Counted from the stretch's first letter, positions 11,353 through 20,986 are shown. The stretch: DNA of 64,000 nt from Actinomycetales bacterium (GCA_016715285.1 JADKAO010000001.1:124001-188000), one strand, 5' to 3'. Numbers and translations are program-made. Notes: generated by a model from the sequence alone, not told the origin.

Positions 11353-13485
11353 ATGGCAGCTGTGGCAGACCGCACCAAGGCACTCGCCGCGGTCATGGGG
11401 CAGATCGAAAAAGCACACGGCAAGGGCGCCGTCATGCGGCTCGGAGACGACGTGCGAGCGCCGATCGAGGTGATCCCGACGGGATCGATCGCGTTGGACG
11501 TGGCGCTCGGGATCGGCGGATTGCCGCGCGGTCGGGTCGTGGAGATCTATGGCCCGGAGAGCAGCGGCAAGACGACGGTGGCGTTGCACGCCGTGGCGAG
11601 TGCCCAGAAGGCTGGTGGGATCGCGGCCTTCATCGACGCCGAGCATGCGCTCGACCCGGACTACGCGGCCAAGTTGGGCGTCGACACGGACGCGCTGCTG
11701 GTGAGCCAGCCCGACACGGGGGAGCAGGCGCTGGAGATCGCCGACATGCTGATCCGGTCTGGCGCCATCGACATTATCGTCATCGACTCGGTCGCTGCCT
11801 TGGTGCCGCGGGCTGAGATTGAGGGCGAGATGGGCGACAGTCACGTCGGTCTGCAGGCTCGGCTGATGTCGCAGGCCTTGCGCAAGATCACCGGTGCGCT
11901 GAACTCGACTGGGACAACCGCGATCTTCATCAACCAGCTCCGCGAAAAGATCGGTGTCATGTTCGGGTGTTTTTCGTATGGCACACGCGTGACGCTCGCT
12001 GACGGCACCACCGAGAAGATCGGCAAGATCGTCAACCAGAAGCTGCCGATTGAGGTGCTGACCTATGACGCCGCGAGCGACTCGGTCGTAGCTCGGCCGG
12101 TCACCAACTGGTTCGACAACGGTGTGACCGAACGCTTCCTGCAGGTCACCGTCGAACGGTCGGGGGGCAATGGTCGGTCGCAGTTCGGCGTGACAGACAA
12201 CCATCTCGTGCGGACTCCAGGGGGCTGGCGTGAGGCCGGCGAGTTGTTGGCTGGTGACCGTGTGCTGACAGCCGAGACCGCCCGGCTTTCTGATACTCAG
12301 TGGCAGCTGGTTCTCGGTGGCTTGATGGGCGATGCCCATCTGGCGCCCAACCTGAGGGGTCGCCGAGGTGTCCGCTTCCGGATGGGTCACGGTGCCGCAC
12401 AAGCGGCATACCTGGACTGGAAGGCGTCGATGTTCGGCAATATCTCCCAGTGCCGCACGACGAACGCCAAGGGTGCGAGCTTCGTTGATCTGCGGCCGTT
12501 GCCGGAGCTCAGCGAGTTGCGTGAGGTCATGTACTGGGGCGACGGCAAGAAGCACCTCACCGACGACATCCTCAAGGGGCTGACTCCCTTGGCGTTGGCG
12601 GTGTGGTACATGGATGACGGCTCGTTCACGGTGCGGTCCAAGGGTGTGCAGCAGCGCACTCTCGGCGGCAGCGGACGCGTCGCGTTCGGGGTCCAGGCGA
12701 TGAGCCGTGGCAGCCGTGACCGCCTGGTCGCCATGCTGCGCGATCGCTTTGGGGTCGAATGCGATTGGGCGGAGTTGGGCGCTCGTCGGACGGCAGTCCT
12801 GACGATGACCACGGCGGGCTCGAAGGTCTTCCAGGGCATCGTCGCGCCCTATGTTCACCCGAGCATGTCCGACAAGCTGCTCCCGGAGTTCCAGGGCAAG
12901 TTTGCGGTGGAGCCGGAGTTCGTTGAGCCGCGCGAGGTGCTGGTGCCCTCACGCGTCATCGACATCCACGTCAAGCCCAAGGAGCGTTCGATGCATCGCT
13001 TCGACATCGAGGTGGCGGGAACGCACAACTACTTCGTTGACGGCGTCATGGTGCACAACAGCCCCGAAACGACGACGGGCGGCAAGGCGCTGAAGTTCTA
13101 TGCCTCGGTGCGGCTCGACGTCCGGCGCATTGAGACGCTTAAGGATGGGTCCGAGGCGGTCGGCAACCGCACCCGCGTCAAGGTTGTCAAGAACAAGGTG
13201 TCGCCGCCGTTCAAGCAGGCGGAGTTCGACATCATCTACGGTCACGGGATCTCCCGTGAGGGTGGACTCATTGACATGGGGGTCGAGCAGGGGTTCGTCC
13301 GCAAGGCTGGCGCTTGGTACACCTACGAGGGCGACCAACTCGGGCAAGGTAAGGAGAACGCGCGTGGATTCCTGCGCGACAACCCCGACCTTGCCGACGA
13401 ACTCGAGAAGAAGATCAAAGAGAAGCTCGGCATCGGCCCGCGGGTGGACAAGCCAGCGGTCGCTGACGTGCCGGTTGACTTCTAG
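11353..13485 (+). CDS. recA: RecA recombinase precursor interrupted by an intein
   Basis: A 710-residue precursor. Removing the 364-residue intein leaves a normal 346-residue RecA. Extein features: Walker A GPESSGKTT (~residues 66-74), Walker B region IIVIDSVAALVPRAE, and loop L1 EGEMGDSHVG. Loop L2 (FGSPETTTGGKALKFYAS) is split by the intein directly after MFG. RecA drives homologous recombination and LexA self-cleavage. A LexA box lies upstream, and recX follows 5 bp after the stop. Start ATG 11353 (MAAVADRTKALAAVM) is fixed by homology; the ribosome site is weak. Confidence 0.97.
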   Translation: MAAVADRTKALAAVMGQIEKAHGKGAVMRLGDDVRAPIEVIPTGSIALDVALGIGGLPRGRVVEIYGPESSGKTTVALHAVASAQKAGGIAAFIDAEHALDPDYAAKLGVDTDALLVSQPDTGEQALEIADMLIRSGAIDIIVIDSVAALVPRAEIEGEMGDSHVGLQARLMSQALRKITGALNSTGTTAIFINQLREKIGVMFGCFSYGTRVTLADGTTEKIGKIVNQKLPIEVLTYDAASDSVVARPVTNWFDNGVTERFLQVTVERSGGNGRSQFGVTDNHLVRTPGGWREAGELLAGDRVLTAETARLSDTQWQLVLGGLMGDAHLAPNLRGRRGVRFRMGHGAAQAAYLDWKASMFGNISQCRTTNAKGASFVDLRPLPELSELREVMYWGDGKKHLTDDILKGLTPLALAVWYMDDGSFTVRSKGVQQRTLGGSGRVAFGVQAMSRGSRDRLVAMLRDRFGVECDWAELGARRTAVLTMTTAGSKVFQGIVAPYVHPSMSDKLLPEFQGKFAVEPEFVEPREVLVPSRVIDIHVKPKERSMHRFDIEVAGTHNYFVDGVMVHNSPETTTGGKALKFYASVRLDVRRIETLKDGSEAVGNRTRVKVVKNKVSPPFKQAEFDIIYGHGISREGGLIDMGVEQGFVRKAGAWYTYEGDQLGQGKENARGFLRDNPDLADELEKKIKEKLGIGPRVDKPAVADVPVDF
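11968..13059 (+). other. RecA intein with LAGLIDADG homing endonuclease (M. leprae-type insertion site)
   Basis: 364 in-frame residues from Cys1 (CFSYGTRVTLADGTTEKIGK) to the terminal His-Asn (GVMVHN), followed by Ser+1 of the C-extein SPETTTGG. Splicing block B is visible as TDNHLVRTPGGW. The two endonuclease motifs are VLGGLMGDAHL and ALAVWYMDDGSF, each keeping its acidic residue. Block F is HRFDIEVAGTHNYFVDGVMVHN (quoted length 22 in the protein; key residues are the F/D strand and terminal HN). The site between MFG and SPET is that of the Mycobacterium leprae RecA intein, not the M. tuberculosis one (established knowledge, from memory). All splice residues and both LAGLIDADG motifs look intact, so it may be active. 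Confidence 0.95.
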
Positions 13486-13490
13486 GGCAC

Positions 13491-14174
13491 GTGGTGACCG
13501 ATCGCGAGGCGCAGGACCGATTGCAGCTCGCTCGGGAGGTGCTGGCCCAGGCAATGGGCCAGCCCTCTCGGGGAGCTCGCGATGAGGGTGAGCGGGGCCC
13601 TCGCGAGGAAGCTCCTCGGGGTGCGCGCGAGGAGCAGCCGCGGGTGGTTCGCGAGTCCGAGGACCAACCCGGTCCCGAATCCGATCGTGACGCAGACCCG
13701 TATGCCGTGGCGCGCGCCATCGTTTTGAGGCAGCTCGGGATCGCGCCCCGTTCGCGGGCGCAGCTTGAGCGCAAGCTTGCCCAACGAGGCTGCGATCCCG
13801 GGGTCGCCGGGCAGGTGCTCGATCGAATGGCCGAGGTTGGCCTGGTTGATGATGCCGCCTTCGCTGCCCTGCTCGTGCAGTCACGGCAGCGCACCAAGGG
13901 GGTTTCTGGCATCGCGCTGCGAGCCGAGTTGCGAGAGAAGGGGATTGCTGACGAGATCGCTGAGGAAGCAATCGGGGGCCTGGACGAAGAGACCGAACGA
14001 GCTCGCGCCGAAGAACTTGTCGACAAGCGCATTCGCACGATGGGCGGCCTCGCTCCCGATGTCCAGGCGCGTCGTCTCGCGGGCATGTTGGCTCGCAAGG
14101 GCTACTCCTCGGGCACGGTGTATGCCGTCGTGCGGGAAGCCATCGCTCGGGCCCCTGAGCATCAACGTGACTGA
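13491..14174 (+). CDS. recX: RecA regulator RecX
   Basis: A 227-residue RecX with a charged N-terminal extension (~70 residues rich in Arg, Glu and Gly) before the three-helix RecX repeats. Conserved segments are LRQLGIAPRSRAQLERKLAQRG, VGLVDDAAFA, and RTKGVSGIALRAELREKGI. RecX limits RecA filament growth. It begins 5 bp (GTG 13491) or 8 bp (GTG 13494) after recA, so it is co-transcribed and translationally close. The octamer encodes Tyr-Ala-Val twice here (PYAVARA and VYAVVRE). Confidence 0.92.
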   Translation: MVTDREAQDRLQLAREVLAQAMGQPSRGARDEGERGPREEAPRGAREEQPRVVRESEDQPGPESDRDADPYAVARAIVLRQLGIAPRSRAQLERKLAQRGCDPGVAGQVLDRMAEVGLVDDAAFAALLVQSRQRTKGVSGIALRAELREKGIADEIAEEAIGGLDEETERARAEELVDKRIRTMGGLAPDVQARRLAGMLARKGYSSGTVYAVVREAIARAPEHQRD

Positions 14175-14300
14175 AGCGGACCTGGGAGGGTACCTGCCCG
14201 GGGACGATGGGAGCCGGAGTGGCGCGGCATACCCATGGGGGTATACGATCCGGGACATTCCCAGCGGCACGCGGCCGCTCGAACCTGCCAGGAGTCACCC

Positions 14301-14459
14301 ATGTGTAGTCGAGTCAAGTGCCGTCGATGCGGCAAGGCAACCTGGTCCGGCTGCGGCCAGCACGTCCAGCAGGTCATGGCTGGGGTGCCCAAAGCGGACC
14401 AGTGCAGCTGCCCGCCAGCCGAGCCCGGTGGCTTCATGAAGAAGCTCTTCGGCCGCTGA
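14301..14459 (+). CDS. Small conserved Cys-rich protein (52 aa)
   Basis: MCSRVKCRRCGKATWSGCGQ is followed by HVQQVMAGVP and CSC, ending in FMKKLFGR. The Cys-x2-Cys, Cys and His pattern suggests a small zinc-binding protein. Similar ~50-residue proteins with a TCxxCGKxTWxGCGxH core occur widely in bacteria but have no assigned function (recollection). AGGAG at 14290-14294 with a 6-nt spacer supports ATG 14301. It lies between recX and miaB. Confidence 0.75.
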   Translation: MCSRVKCRRCGKATWSGCGQHVQQVMAGVPKADQCSCPPAEPGGFMKKLFGR

Positions 14460-14544
14460 CCGATCCCATCACCCGGCTCGCCGGGGACGTTATCGCCATG
14501 CGCGACATGGGCATGGCCTCCAAGCGCCTACCCTTGTCGGTGCT

Positions 14545-16173
14545 ATGACCTTAGACACGACGAGCACCCTCACCACTCCGACAGCGGACCCGACTCGCGC
14601 TGCAGGGGACGCGACCCGAGCCGCAGCGGGCGCCACGACAGCGAGCGCCACTGCGGACGTTGGCGTGCGCACCTACGACGTGCGCACCCACGGCTGCCAG
14701 ATGAACGTCCATGATTCCGAGCGTCTGGCCGGACTCCTGGAGACGGCTGGCCTAGTTGACCTCGCCAGCCTGCCCGCGGCTACCCGCCCGGCAGTTGCGG
14801 ACGTCGTCGTCTTCAACACCTGTGCGGTGCGCGAGAACGCCGACAACAAGCTCTATGGCAACCTCGGCCAGCTTCGCCCGGCCAAACTCGCCAACCCTGA
14901 TTTGCAAATCGCCGTCGGTGGCTGCATGGCTCAAAAAGACCGCGAGACCATCGTCCGCAAGGCGCCGTGGGTTGACGTCGTCTTCGGCACGCACAACATT
15001 GGCTCACTCCCGGCACTGCTGGACCGCGCCCGCCATAACCGTGAGGCCCAGGTCGAGATTCTTGAAAGCCTCGAGGTCTTCCCGTCCACGCTGCCAACCC
15101 GGCGCGACTCGGCATACAGCGCCTGGGTGTCTATCTCTGTGGGCTGCAACAACACGTGCACCTTCTGCATCGTGCCGAGCCTGCGCGGCAGGGAGCAGGA
15201 CCGCCAGCCCGAGCAGATCCTCGCCGAAATCCGCGCGCTCGTCGCCCAGGGTGTCATCGAGGTGACGCTCCTCGGCCAGAACGTCAACACCTACGGCGTC
15301 GAGTTCGGCGACCGGCAGGCGTTCAGCAAACTCCTGCGGGCGTGCGGCGAGATTGACGGCCTTGAGCGGGTTCGATTTACCAGTCCCCACCCGGCGGCCT
15401 TCACCACCGATGTCATCGAGGCGATGGCGCAGACGCCCAACGTCATGCCGAGCCTGCACATGCCACTGCAATCTGGCTCGGACAGCATCCTCAAGACGAT
15501 GCGTCGGTCCTATCGCAGCGACCGGTTCCTCCGAATCCTCGACGAGGTTCGCGAGCACATCCCGGACGCGGCGATCACGACCGACCTCATCGTCGGCTTC
15601 CCGGGAGAGACCGAGGCGGACTTCCAGGCCACGCTCGATGTCGTCGCCGCAGCACGGTTCTCTAGCGCCTTCACGTTCCAGTACTCGATCCGCCCTGGCA
15701 CCCCAGCCGGGTCGATGCCCGACCAAATCCCCAAAGCCGTCGTCCAGGAGCGGTTCGACCGCCTGATCGCCCTCCAAGAAGAGGTCTCCTGGGCAGGCAA
15801 CCGCCTCCAGGAAGGTCGCGACGTCGAGGTCCTCGTCGCCCCCTTCGAGGGTCGCAAGGACGCCGAGACCCAGCGGATGTCGGGCCGGGCACGCGACAAC
15901 CGCCTCGTGCACTTCGCGCTCCCGGACGGCATACCCGATGCAGATCGCCCCCGCCCCGGTGACCTCGTGACCGTCGGCGTCACCTATGGTGCTCCTCACC
16001 ACCTTGTTGCCGACTCAGCGCGACACGACGGCACGTATGCCGTGCGCCGAACCGCCGGAGGCGATGCCTGGGTGGCGCTGCAAGGGTCGCCGGGCGGGAA
16101 GCCGGCGGTTTCTCTGGGTATGCCGTCCCTCGGCCGACCCGCTTCTGTCGCCACCGCACCTCCCTGCGGCTGA
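14545..16173 (+). CDS. miaB: tRNA methylthiotransferase MiaB
   Basis: A 542-residue radical-SAM enzyme that adds the 2-methylthio group to i6A37 in tRNAs reading UNN codons. An Ala/Thr-rich N-terminal ~40 residues precede the UPF0004 domain, whose three cluster cysteines are in THGCQMN, FNTCAVR and GGCMAQK. The radical-SAM motif is CNNTCTFC, and the C-terminal third carries the TRAM domain. The last ~35 residues are low-complexity. miaA, which makes its substrate i6A37, lies two genes downstream with def between. Confidence 0.95.
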   Translation: MTLDTTSTLTTPTADPTRAAGDATRAAAGATTASATADVGVRTYDVRTHGCQMNVHDSERLAGLLETAGLVDLASLPAATRPAVADVVVFNTCAVRENADNKLYGNLGQLRPAKLANPDLQIAVGGCMAQKDRETIVRKAPWVDVVFGTHNIGSLPALLDRARHNREAQVEILESLEVFPSTLPTRRDSAYSAWVSISVGCNNTCTFCIVPSLRGREQDRQPEQILAEIRALVAQGVIEVTLLGQNVNTYGVEFGDRQAFSKLLRACGEIDGLERVRFTSPHPAAFTTDVIEAMAQTPNVMPSLHMPLQSGSDSILKTMRRSYRSDRFLRILDEVREHIPDAAITTDLIVGFPGETEADFQATLDVVAAARFSSAFTFQYSIRPGTPAGSMPDQIPKAVVQERFDRLIALQEEVSWAGNRLQEGRDVEVLVAPFEGRKDAETQRMSGRARDNRLVHFALPDGIPDADRPRPGDLVTVGVTYGAPHHLVADSARHDGTYAVRRTAGGDAWVALQGSPGGKPAVSLGMPSLGRPASVATAPPCG

Positions 16174-16190
16174 CCCGGAAGGACGATCAC

Positions 16191-16844
16191 ATGGCTGTTC
16201 GCCCTGTTGTCATCAGCGGCGACCCGGTCCTTCACCGAGTGGCGGCGAGGGTTCAGGCCTTCGACGAGTCGCTCGAGGCGCTGGTCGCCGACATGTTCGA
16301 CACCATGGACGCTGCTCACGGGGTCGGGCTCGCAGCGCCGCAGATCGGTGTCGGACAGCGGGTGTTCGTCTACGAAATGCCAAATGACGACGGGGTGGCA
16401 CCTCGCGGAGTCGTGGTCAATCCGATCCTTGCGCCCTCGCGCATTCCCGACCTCCGCCCCGACCCCGAAACCGAATCCGAGGGGTGTCTGTCGTTCCCGG
16501 GCGAGCACTTCCCGCTCAAGCGTGCCGATCAGGTGCGGGTCTCCGGATACGACCTGTCGGGCAACGAAATCGACTTCGTGGCCACGGACTGGTTTGCCCG
16601 GTGTATGCAGCATGAGTTCGACCACCTCAACGGGATGCTCTATGTCGATCGCCTCATCGACAAGTGGCATCGGCGCGCGCGCAAGGTCGCCAAGGCCAAC
16701 GGGTGGGGAGTGCCCGGGCTGTCCTGGTTGCCAGGAGTCGACCCTGACCCATTTGGCCATGACGTGATGGACGGCCAGTGCGGGTGCGGTGAGGATCACG
16801 CCATGTCGGGGAGCCATGCGGAGCGAGAGTCCGCTCGCGAGTGA
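16191..16844 (+). CDS. def: Peptide deformylase
   Basis: A 217-residue metalloenzyme that removes the N-formyl group from nascent proteins. The three deformylase motifs are complete: GVGLAAPQ (motif 1), EGCLSFPG (motif 2, metal Cys) and QHEFDHLNG (motif 3, HExxH). A C-terminal extension of ~45 residues contains QCGCGEDH. GGAAGG ~8 nt upstream supports ATG 16191. Its stop overlaps the miaA GTG by 4 nt. Confidence 0.95.
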   Translation: MAVRPVVISGDPVLHRVAARVQAFDESLEALVADMFDTMDAAHGVGLAAPQIGVGQRVFVYEMPNDDGVAPRGVVVNPILAPSRIPDLRPDPETESEGCLSFPGEHFPLKRADQVRVSGYDLSGNEIDFVATDWFARCMQHEFDHLNGMLYVDRLIDKWHRRARKVAKANGWGVPGLSWLPGVDPDPFGHDVMDGQCGCGEDHAMSGSHAERESARE

Positions 16845-17875
16845 GTGGTGTCGGACCAGACGGGCAGCCAGCATTTGCCGAGCCGCCTGAGAGTACTGAG
16901 AGCCCCGAGAGCACTGGGCTACCTCAGGTCCCTAAGACCCAGGTGATCCCGGTGATTGCTGTCGTCGGCCCGACGGCGACGGGCAAGTCAGCTCTTGCGA
17001 TCGCGCTGGCCGAGCGGCTGGGCGGAGAGATCATCAACGCCGACGCGATGCAGCTGTATCGGGGAATGGACATCGGCACCGCCAAGGTCCCCGTCAGCGA
17101 ACGCGGCGGCATACCCCACCACCAGTTGGACGTCCTTGGCGTGACCGAGGAGGCGAGTGTCGCGGCATACCAGCAGGGCGCGCGTGCGGACCGGGACGCG
17201 ATCATCGCGCGCGGCGCCGTTCCGATCCTCGTGGGCGGTTCCGGGCTCTATGTGCGTGCGGCGCTCGACCGGCTTGAGATCCCACCGACCGACCCAAATG
17301 TCCGGGCCGCGCTGGAAGTCGAGCTCGCCGCCGACGGCCCCGAGCCGCTGGTCGCGCGCCTCGCGCAGGCCGACCCAGCTGCCGCGTCCACGATCGATCC
17401 TCGCAACGTGCGCCGCGTCATCCGCGCGCTTGAGGTTATCGCCCTGACTGGGCGCCCCTTCAGCGCCACCCTGCCCACGAGAGAGCTGGCCCACCCCGCG
17501 ATCATCCTCGGGTTGACGGCCGACCTCGTTGTCCTGGACGCGCACATTGAGCGACGAACCCGCCAGATGTGGGCCGACGGTCTCCTGACCGAAGTCACCG
17601 CGCTGCTCGAGGAGGGTCTGGCGGCGGGCAAGACAGCCAGCACCGCGATCGGATATCAGCAGGCCATCGCCCAGCTTGCAGGGGAACTCACGGAGGACGC
17701 CGCCATCGACGCGACCTCCCTCGCCACTCGCAGACTCGTGCGTCGGCAGCGGTCATGGTTCGGCCCGGACCCCCGGATCACCTGGCTGCCTGCGGACTCA
17801 CCCGACCTTGTCGACCGGGCCATTGCGGTCATCGCCGACGCCGGCGGGCTCGGAGCCCCCTCGACCCGGGCTTGA
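16841..17875 (+). CDS. miaA: tRNA dimethylallyltransferase MiaA
   Basis: A 344-residue enzyme that prenylates A37 of tRNAs, giving i6A37 for MiaB. Walker A is VVGPTATGKSALA (~residues 41-53). Other conserved segments are NADAMQLYRGMDIGTAK, PHHQLDV, and VGGSGLYVRA. A ~30-residue Glu/Ser/Pro-rich extension precedes the P-loop. The GTG start overlaps the def stop, and dapF follows 40 bp later. Confidence 0.95.
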   Translation: MSGVGPDGQPAFAEPPESTESPESTGLPQVPKTQVIPVIAVVGPTATGKSALAIALAERLGGEIINADAMQLYRGMDIGTAKVPVSERGGIPHHQLDVLGVTEEASVAAYQQGARADRDAIIARGAVPILVGGSGLYVRAALDRLEIPPTDPNVRAALEVELAADGPEPLVARLAQADPAAASTIDPRNVRRVIRALEVIALTGRPFSATLPTRELAHPAIILGLTADLVVLDAHIERRTRQMWADGLLTEVTALLEEGLAAGKTASTAIGYQQAIAQLAGELTEDAAIDATSLATRRLVRRQRSWFGPDPRITWLPADSPDLVDRAIAVIADAGGLGAPSTRA

Positions 17876-17915
17876 GCGCAACCCTCGCGCGGCCGAGACA
17901 GGGGACAATGGCGCC

Positions 17916-18791
17916 ATGACTTCAGTCCGCGGGCTGTCCTTCACCAAGGGCCACGGCACCGAAAACGACTTTGTGCTCATCCCTGATCTTGACGGAACCC
18001 GTGGTCTGGAGCCGGCCGAGGTGCGCCAACTCGCCGATCGCCGGGCCGGGTTGGGTGGCGACGGGGTCATCCGCGTGGTCCGCACCGCGGCTGCTGGCGA
18101 CCCGGAGATCGTTGCCCTCGCCGATGAGGCGGAGTGGTTCATGGATTACCGCAATGCCGACGGATCGCTCGCCGAGATGTGCGGCAACGGCACGCGCGTC
18201 TTTGCCGCGTATCTGCGCAGAGAGGGGTTAGAGACGTCACGCGAGTTCCGCATCGCCACTCGGGCCGGCCTCAAGACTCTGCGCATCACCCCCGACGGGT
18301 ATGCCGTCGACCTCGGCACCTGGCTCATCGAGGAGCCAAATCAGGCTGCGCGAGAAGGTTTTACAGCTGTTGTTGCGCTCGATGGGTTGCCGGATCTGCC
18401 GGGTCTGCGCGTTGACATGGGCAATCCTCATACGGTCGTGGTGCTCCCTCCGGATGTCGCCCTGGACGAGCTCGACCTCACCGCCCCGCCGCGAGTTGCC
18501 CCGACGCCCGAGCACGGCACGAACGTCGAGTTCGTCCACATCCTCGGGCCGGGCCATATCGCGATGCGGGTTTTTGAGCGAGGGGTTGGCGAGACCCGAT
18601 CATGCGGCACCGGTGCGTCCGCAGCTGCGATCGCCGTCCGCTGGTGGGAGGGCGCGACGGAGGACAACCGCGACTGGATCGTCGACGTGCTCGGTGGTCG
18701 CCTCGGCGTTCATGCGACCGCCGCGGGCACGGTCGAGTTGTCGGGGCCAGCGGTCCTCGTCGCCGATGGTGTGCTCACTCTGGGTGAGTGA
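17916..18791 (+). CDS. dapF: Diaminopimelate epimerase
   Basis: A 291-residue enzyme converting LL-DAP to meso-DAP for lysine and peptidoglycan. The two catalytic cysteines sit in MCGNGTRVFA and ETRSCGTGASA. FTKGHGTENDF at the N-terminus is the substrate-binding segment, which supports ATG 17916 over the longer open frame. The 3' end overlaps by 17 bp the convergent methyltransferase gene on the other strand. Confidence 0.95.
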   Translation: MTSVRGLSFTKGHGTENDFVLIPDLDGTRGLEPAEVRQLADRRAGLGGDGVIRVVRTAAAGDPEIVALADEAEWFMDYRNADGSLAEMCGNGTRVFAAYLRREGLETSREFRIATRAGLKTLRITPDGYAVDLGTWLIEEPNQAAREGFTAVVALDGLPDLPGLRVDMGNPHTVVVLPPDVALDELDLTAPPRVAPTPEHGTNVEFVHILGPGHIAMRVFERGVGETRSCGTGASAAAIAVRWWEGATEDNRDWIVDVLGGRLGVHATAAGTVELSGPAVLVADGVLTLGE

Positions 18792-19377
18792 CCGCAAGCA
18801 CCCGGAATCCGCGCGCGGTCGCATAGCGGGCACACGGCATACCCAAGTCGCCCGCGATCCAGCGCTGCAGCGAGTCTGAGCCCAGATTCTTCTGCACGAC
18901 GAGGTATGCCGTGCCGTCAGGGTCCAGCCGGGGCAGCCACGTCCGCAGGAGGTCGTGCAGCACGGCCTTGCCGACGCGAATCGGCGGATTCGACCAGATC
19001 ATGGCAAAGCGGACATCAGCTGGGACCGCGTCTGGCCTCAGCGCCTGAACCCGGTCGGCCCCAATCGCGTAGGCGTTGCGACGCACCAGGTCGAGCGCGC
19101 GCTCATTGACGTCCACGGCATACACCGTGGCTTGTGGCGAGAGGGCCGCGAGCGTGAGGGCGATGGGTCCCCAGCCGCAGCCGAGGTCGAGGAGCGCTCC
19201 TGCAGGCGGAGGATCGGGCACTTCGTGCAGGAGCACTGCCGTCCCGATGTCGACGCGGTCCGGGGAGAAGATGCCACTTGCAGTCGTCAGGGTGACCGCA
19301 CGACCAGCGAGGGTGACCGTCACGGGGCGCAGTTCGGCGGCACTCGCGGGGGTGGCGCTGAAGTAGTGCTCAGTCAC
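18775..19377 (-). CDS. RsmC-like class I SAM-dependent methyltransferase
   Basis: A 200-residue protein with SAM-binding motif LLDLGCGWGPIAL, acidic motif VYAVDVNERAL, and catalytic motif SNPPIRVG. The last is the NPP(Y/F/I) signature of N-methylating RsmC/RlmG enzymes that modify guanine in rRNA. It is shorter than E. coli RsmC and lacks the duplicated N-terminal domain. Start is GTG 19377, with GGAGGAAG just upstream. Its substrate is not provable from sequence. Confidence 0.85.
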   Translation of the reverse strand: MTEHYFSATPASAAELRPVTVTLAGRAVTLTTASGIFSPDRVDIGTAVLLHEVPDPPPAGALLDLGCGWGPIALTLAALSPQATVYAVDVNERALDLVRRNAYAIGADRVQALRPDAVPADVRFAMIWSNPPIRVGKAVLHDLLRTWLPRLDPDGTAYLVVQKNLGSDSLQRWIAGDLGMPCARYATARGFRVLAVTHPE

Positions 19378-19498
19378 GCTTCCTCCCTTCTGCGATGGTG
19401 TTGCCGGCCGGTGTCCGCGAGAACTCTAGAGCGCGGGCCGCGGTCGGTGACAAAAACGATTGGGGTATGCCGTCCGCGCATGACACCCTGAAGGCACC

Positions 19499-20986
19499 AT
19501 GACAGAACGCACCACAAGCACAACCGTTGACCAGGCCTCAGGAAGCGCGAGTTGGCGGGGCGCCAAAGCCGCGGCCCTCGCCGACGACCCGACCGACACC
19601 GTGTGGACGGAGGGCCATGCCTACGACGGAGAGCAACTCGATCGTGAGGAGCGGGCCGCGCTCCGCCGGGTCTCCGGACTCTCTACCGAACTCGTCGATG
19701 TCACTGAGGTCGAGTATCGACAACTGCGGCTCGAACGCGTCGTGCTGGCGGCGGTCTGGACTGAAGGCACGGTCGAGGATGCCGAGAACTCGCTCCGCGA
19801 ACTCGCGGCGCTCGCCGAGACCGCCGGCTCGACGGTGCTTGACGGGGTGATTCAGCGGCGCCAACATCCCGACCCTGCGACCTTCCTCGGGAAGGGCAAG
19901 GCCGCGGAGCTGCGCGACATCGTCGCGGCTGAGGGCGCTGACACGGTGATCTGCGACGGGGAGTTGGCGCCGGGTCAACGCCGAGCGCTCGAAGACGTCG
20001 TCAAGGTCAAGGTGATCGACCGGACGGCGTTGATCCTCGACATTTTTGCCCAGCATGCCAAGAGCCGTGAGGGTAAGGCTCAAGTCGAGTTGGCCCAACT
20101 GCAGTATCTGCTGCCGCGTTTGCGAGGCTGGGGCGAGTCGATGTCCCGCCAGGCCGGTGGGCGTGTGGCTGGTGGTGAGGGCATCGGCTCGCGTGGCCCG
20201 GGTGAGACGAAGATTGAGCTCGACCGTCGACGGATCAACACGCGGATGGCGAAGCTGCGCCGCGAGATTGCCGAGATGAAGACCGGCCGCGACACCAAAC
20301 GTCACTCGCGCAAGGCCGGCCATGTGCCGAGCGTGGCGATCGCGGGCTACACCAACGCTGGCAAGTCGTCGATCCTCAACCGGATCACCGGGGCTGGCGT
20401 GCTCGTGGAGAACCAGCTCTTTGCCACCCTTGACCCGACGGTGCGGCGGGCGGAGACCGCGGACGGGCGGGAGTACACGCTCGTGGACACGGTGGGCTTT
20501 GTGCGAGCGCTGCCGCATCAGCTCGTTGAGGCCTTCCGGTCGACGCTGGAGGAGGTGGGCGACAGCGACGTGTTGTTGCATGTCGTCGACGGCTCGCATC
20601 CTGACCCCGAAGGTCAGATTTCGGCAGTGCGCGAGGTGCTCGCCTCAGTCGGTGGCGACACCCTCATGGAGATCATCGTCATCAACAAGGCCGATATCGC
20701 CGAGCCTGAGGTGATCGACCGGCTCACGCGAGCCCACAAGCATTCGGTGGTCGTCTCAGCGCGCACGGGCGACGGGATCGACCGGCTGTTGGAGGTCGTG
20801 GCGGAGGCGCTGCCCAAACCGGATGTCATCGTCGAGGTGCTCATCCCCTACGACCGTGGGGATTTGGTGAGCCGACTGCACGAATACGGCGAGATCCTCG
20901 AGAGCGAGCACACCGAACACGGCACGCGGGTGCGCGCGAAGGTGCACAAGCACGCCCTCGGTGACCTGGCGGCATACCAAGTCTGA
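19499..20986 (+). CDS. hflX: Ribosome-associated GTPase HflX
   Basis: A 495-residue Obg-related GTPase that splits or rescues stalled ribosomes. It has the N-terminal HflX domain (TFLGKGKAAEL, CDGELAPGQRRALE), a glycine-rich linker GGRVAGGEGIGSRGPGETKI, then G1 GYTNAGKSS, G3 VDTVGFV and G4 NKAD. A short disordered N-terminus precedes the domain. It is divergent from the RsmC-like gene with 121 bp between. Cluster A of palindromic repeats follows. Confidence 0.95.
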   Translation: MTERTTSTTVDQASGSASWRGAKAAALADDPTDTVWTEGHAYDGEQLDREERAALRRVSGLSTELVDVTEVEYRQLRLERVVLAAVWTEGTVEDAENSLRELAALAETAGSTVLDGVIQRRQHPDPATFLGKGKAAELRDIVAAEGADTVICDGELAPGQRRALEDVVKVKVIDRTALILDIFAQHAKSREGKAQVELAQLQYLLPRLRGWGESMSRQAGGRVAGGEGIGSRGPGETKIELDRRRINTRMAKLRREIAEMKTGRDTKRHSRKAGHVPSVAIAGYTNAGKSSILNRITGAGVLVENQLFATLDPTVRRAETADGREYTLVDTVGFVRALPHQLVEAFRSTLEEVGDSDVLLHVVDGSHPDPEGQISAVREVLASVGGDTLMEIIVINKADIAEPEVIDRLTRAHKHSVVVSARTGDGIDRLLEVVAEALPKPDVIVEVLIPYDRGDLVSRLHEYGEILESEHTEHGTRVRAKVHKHALGDLAAYQV

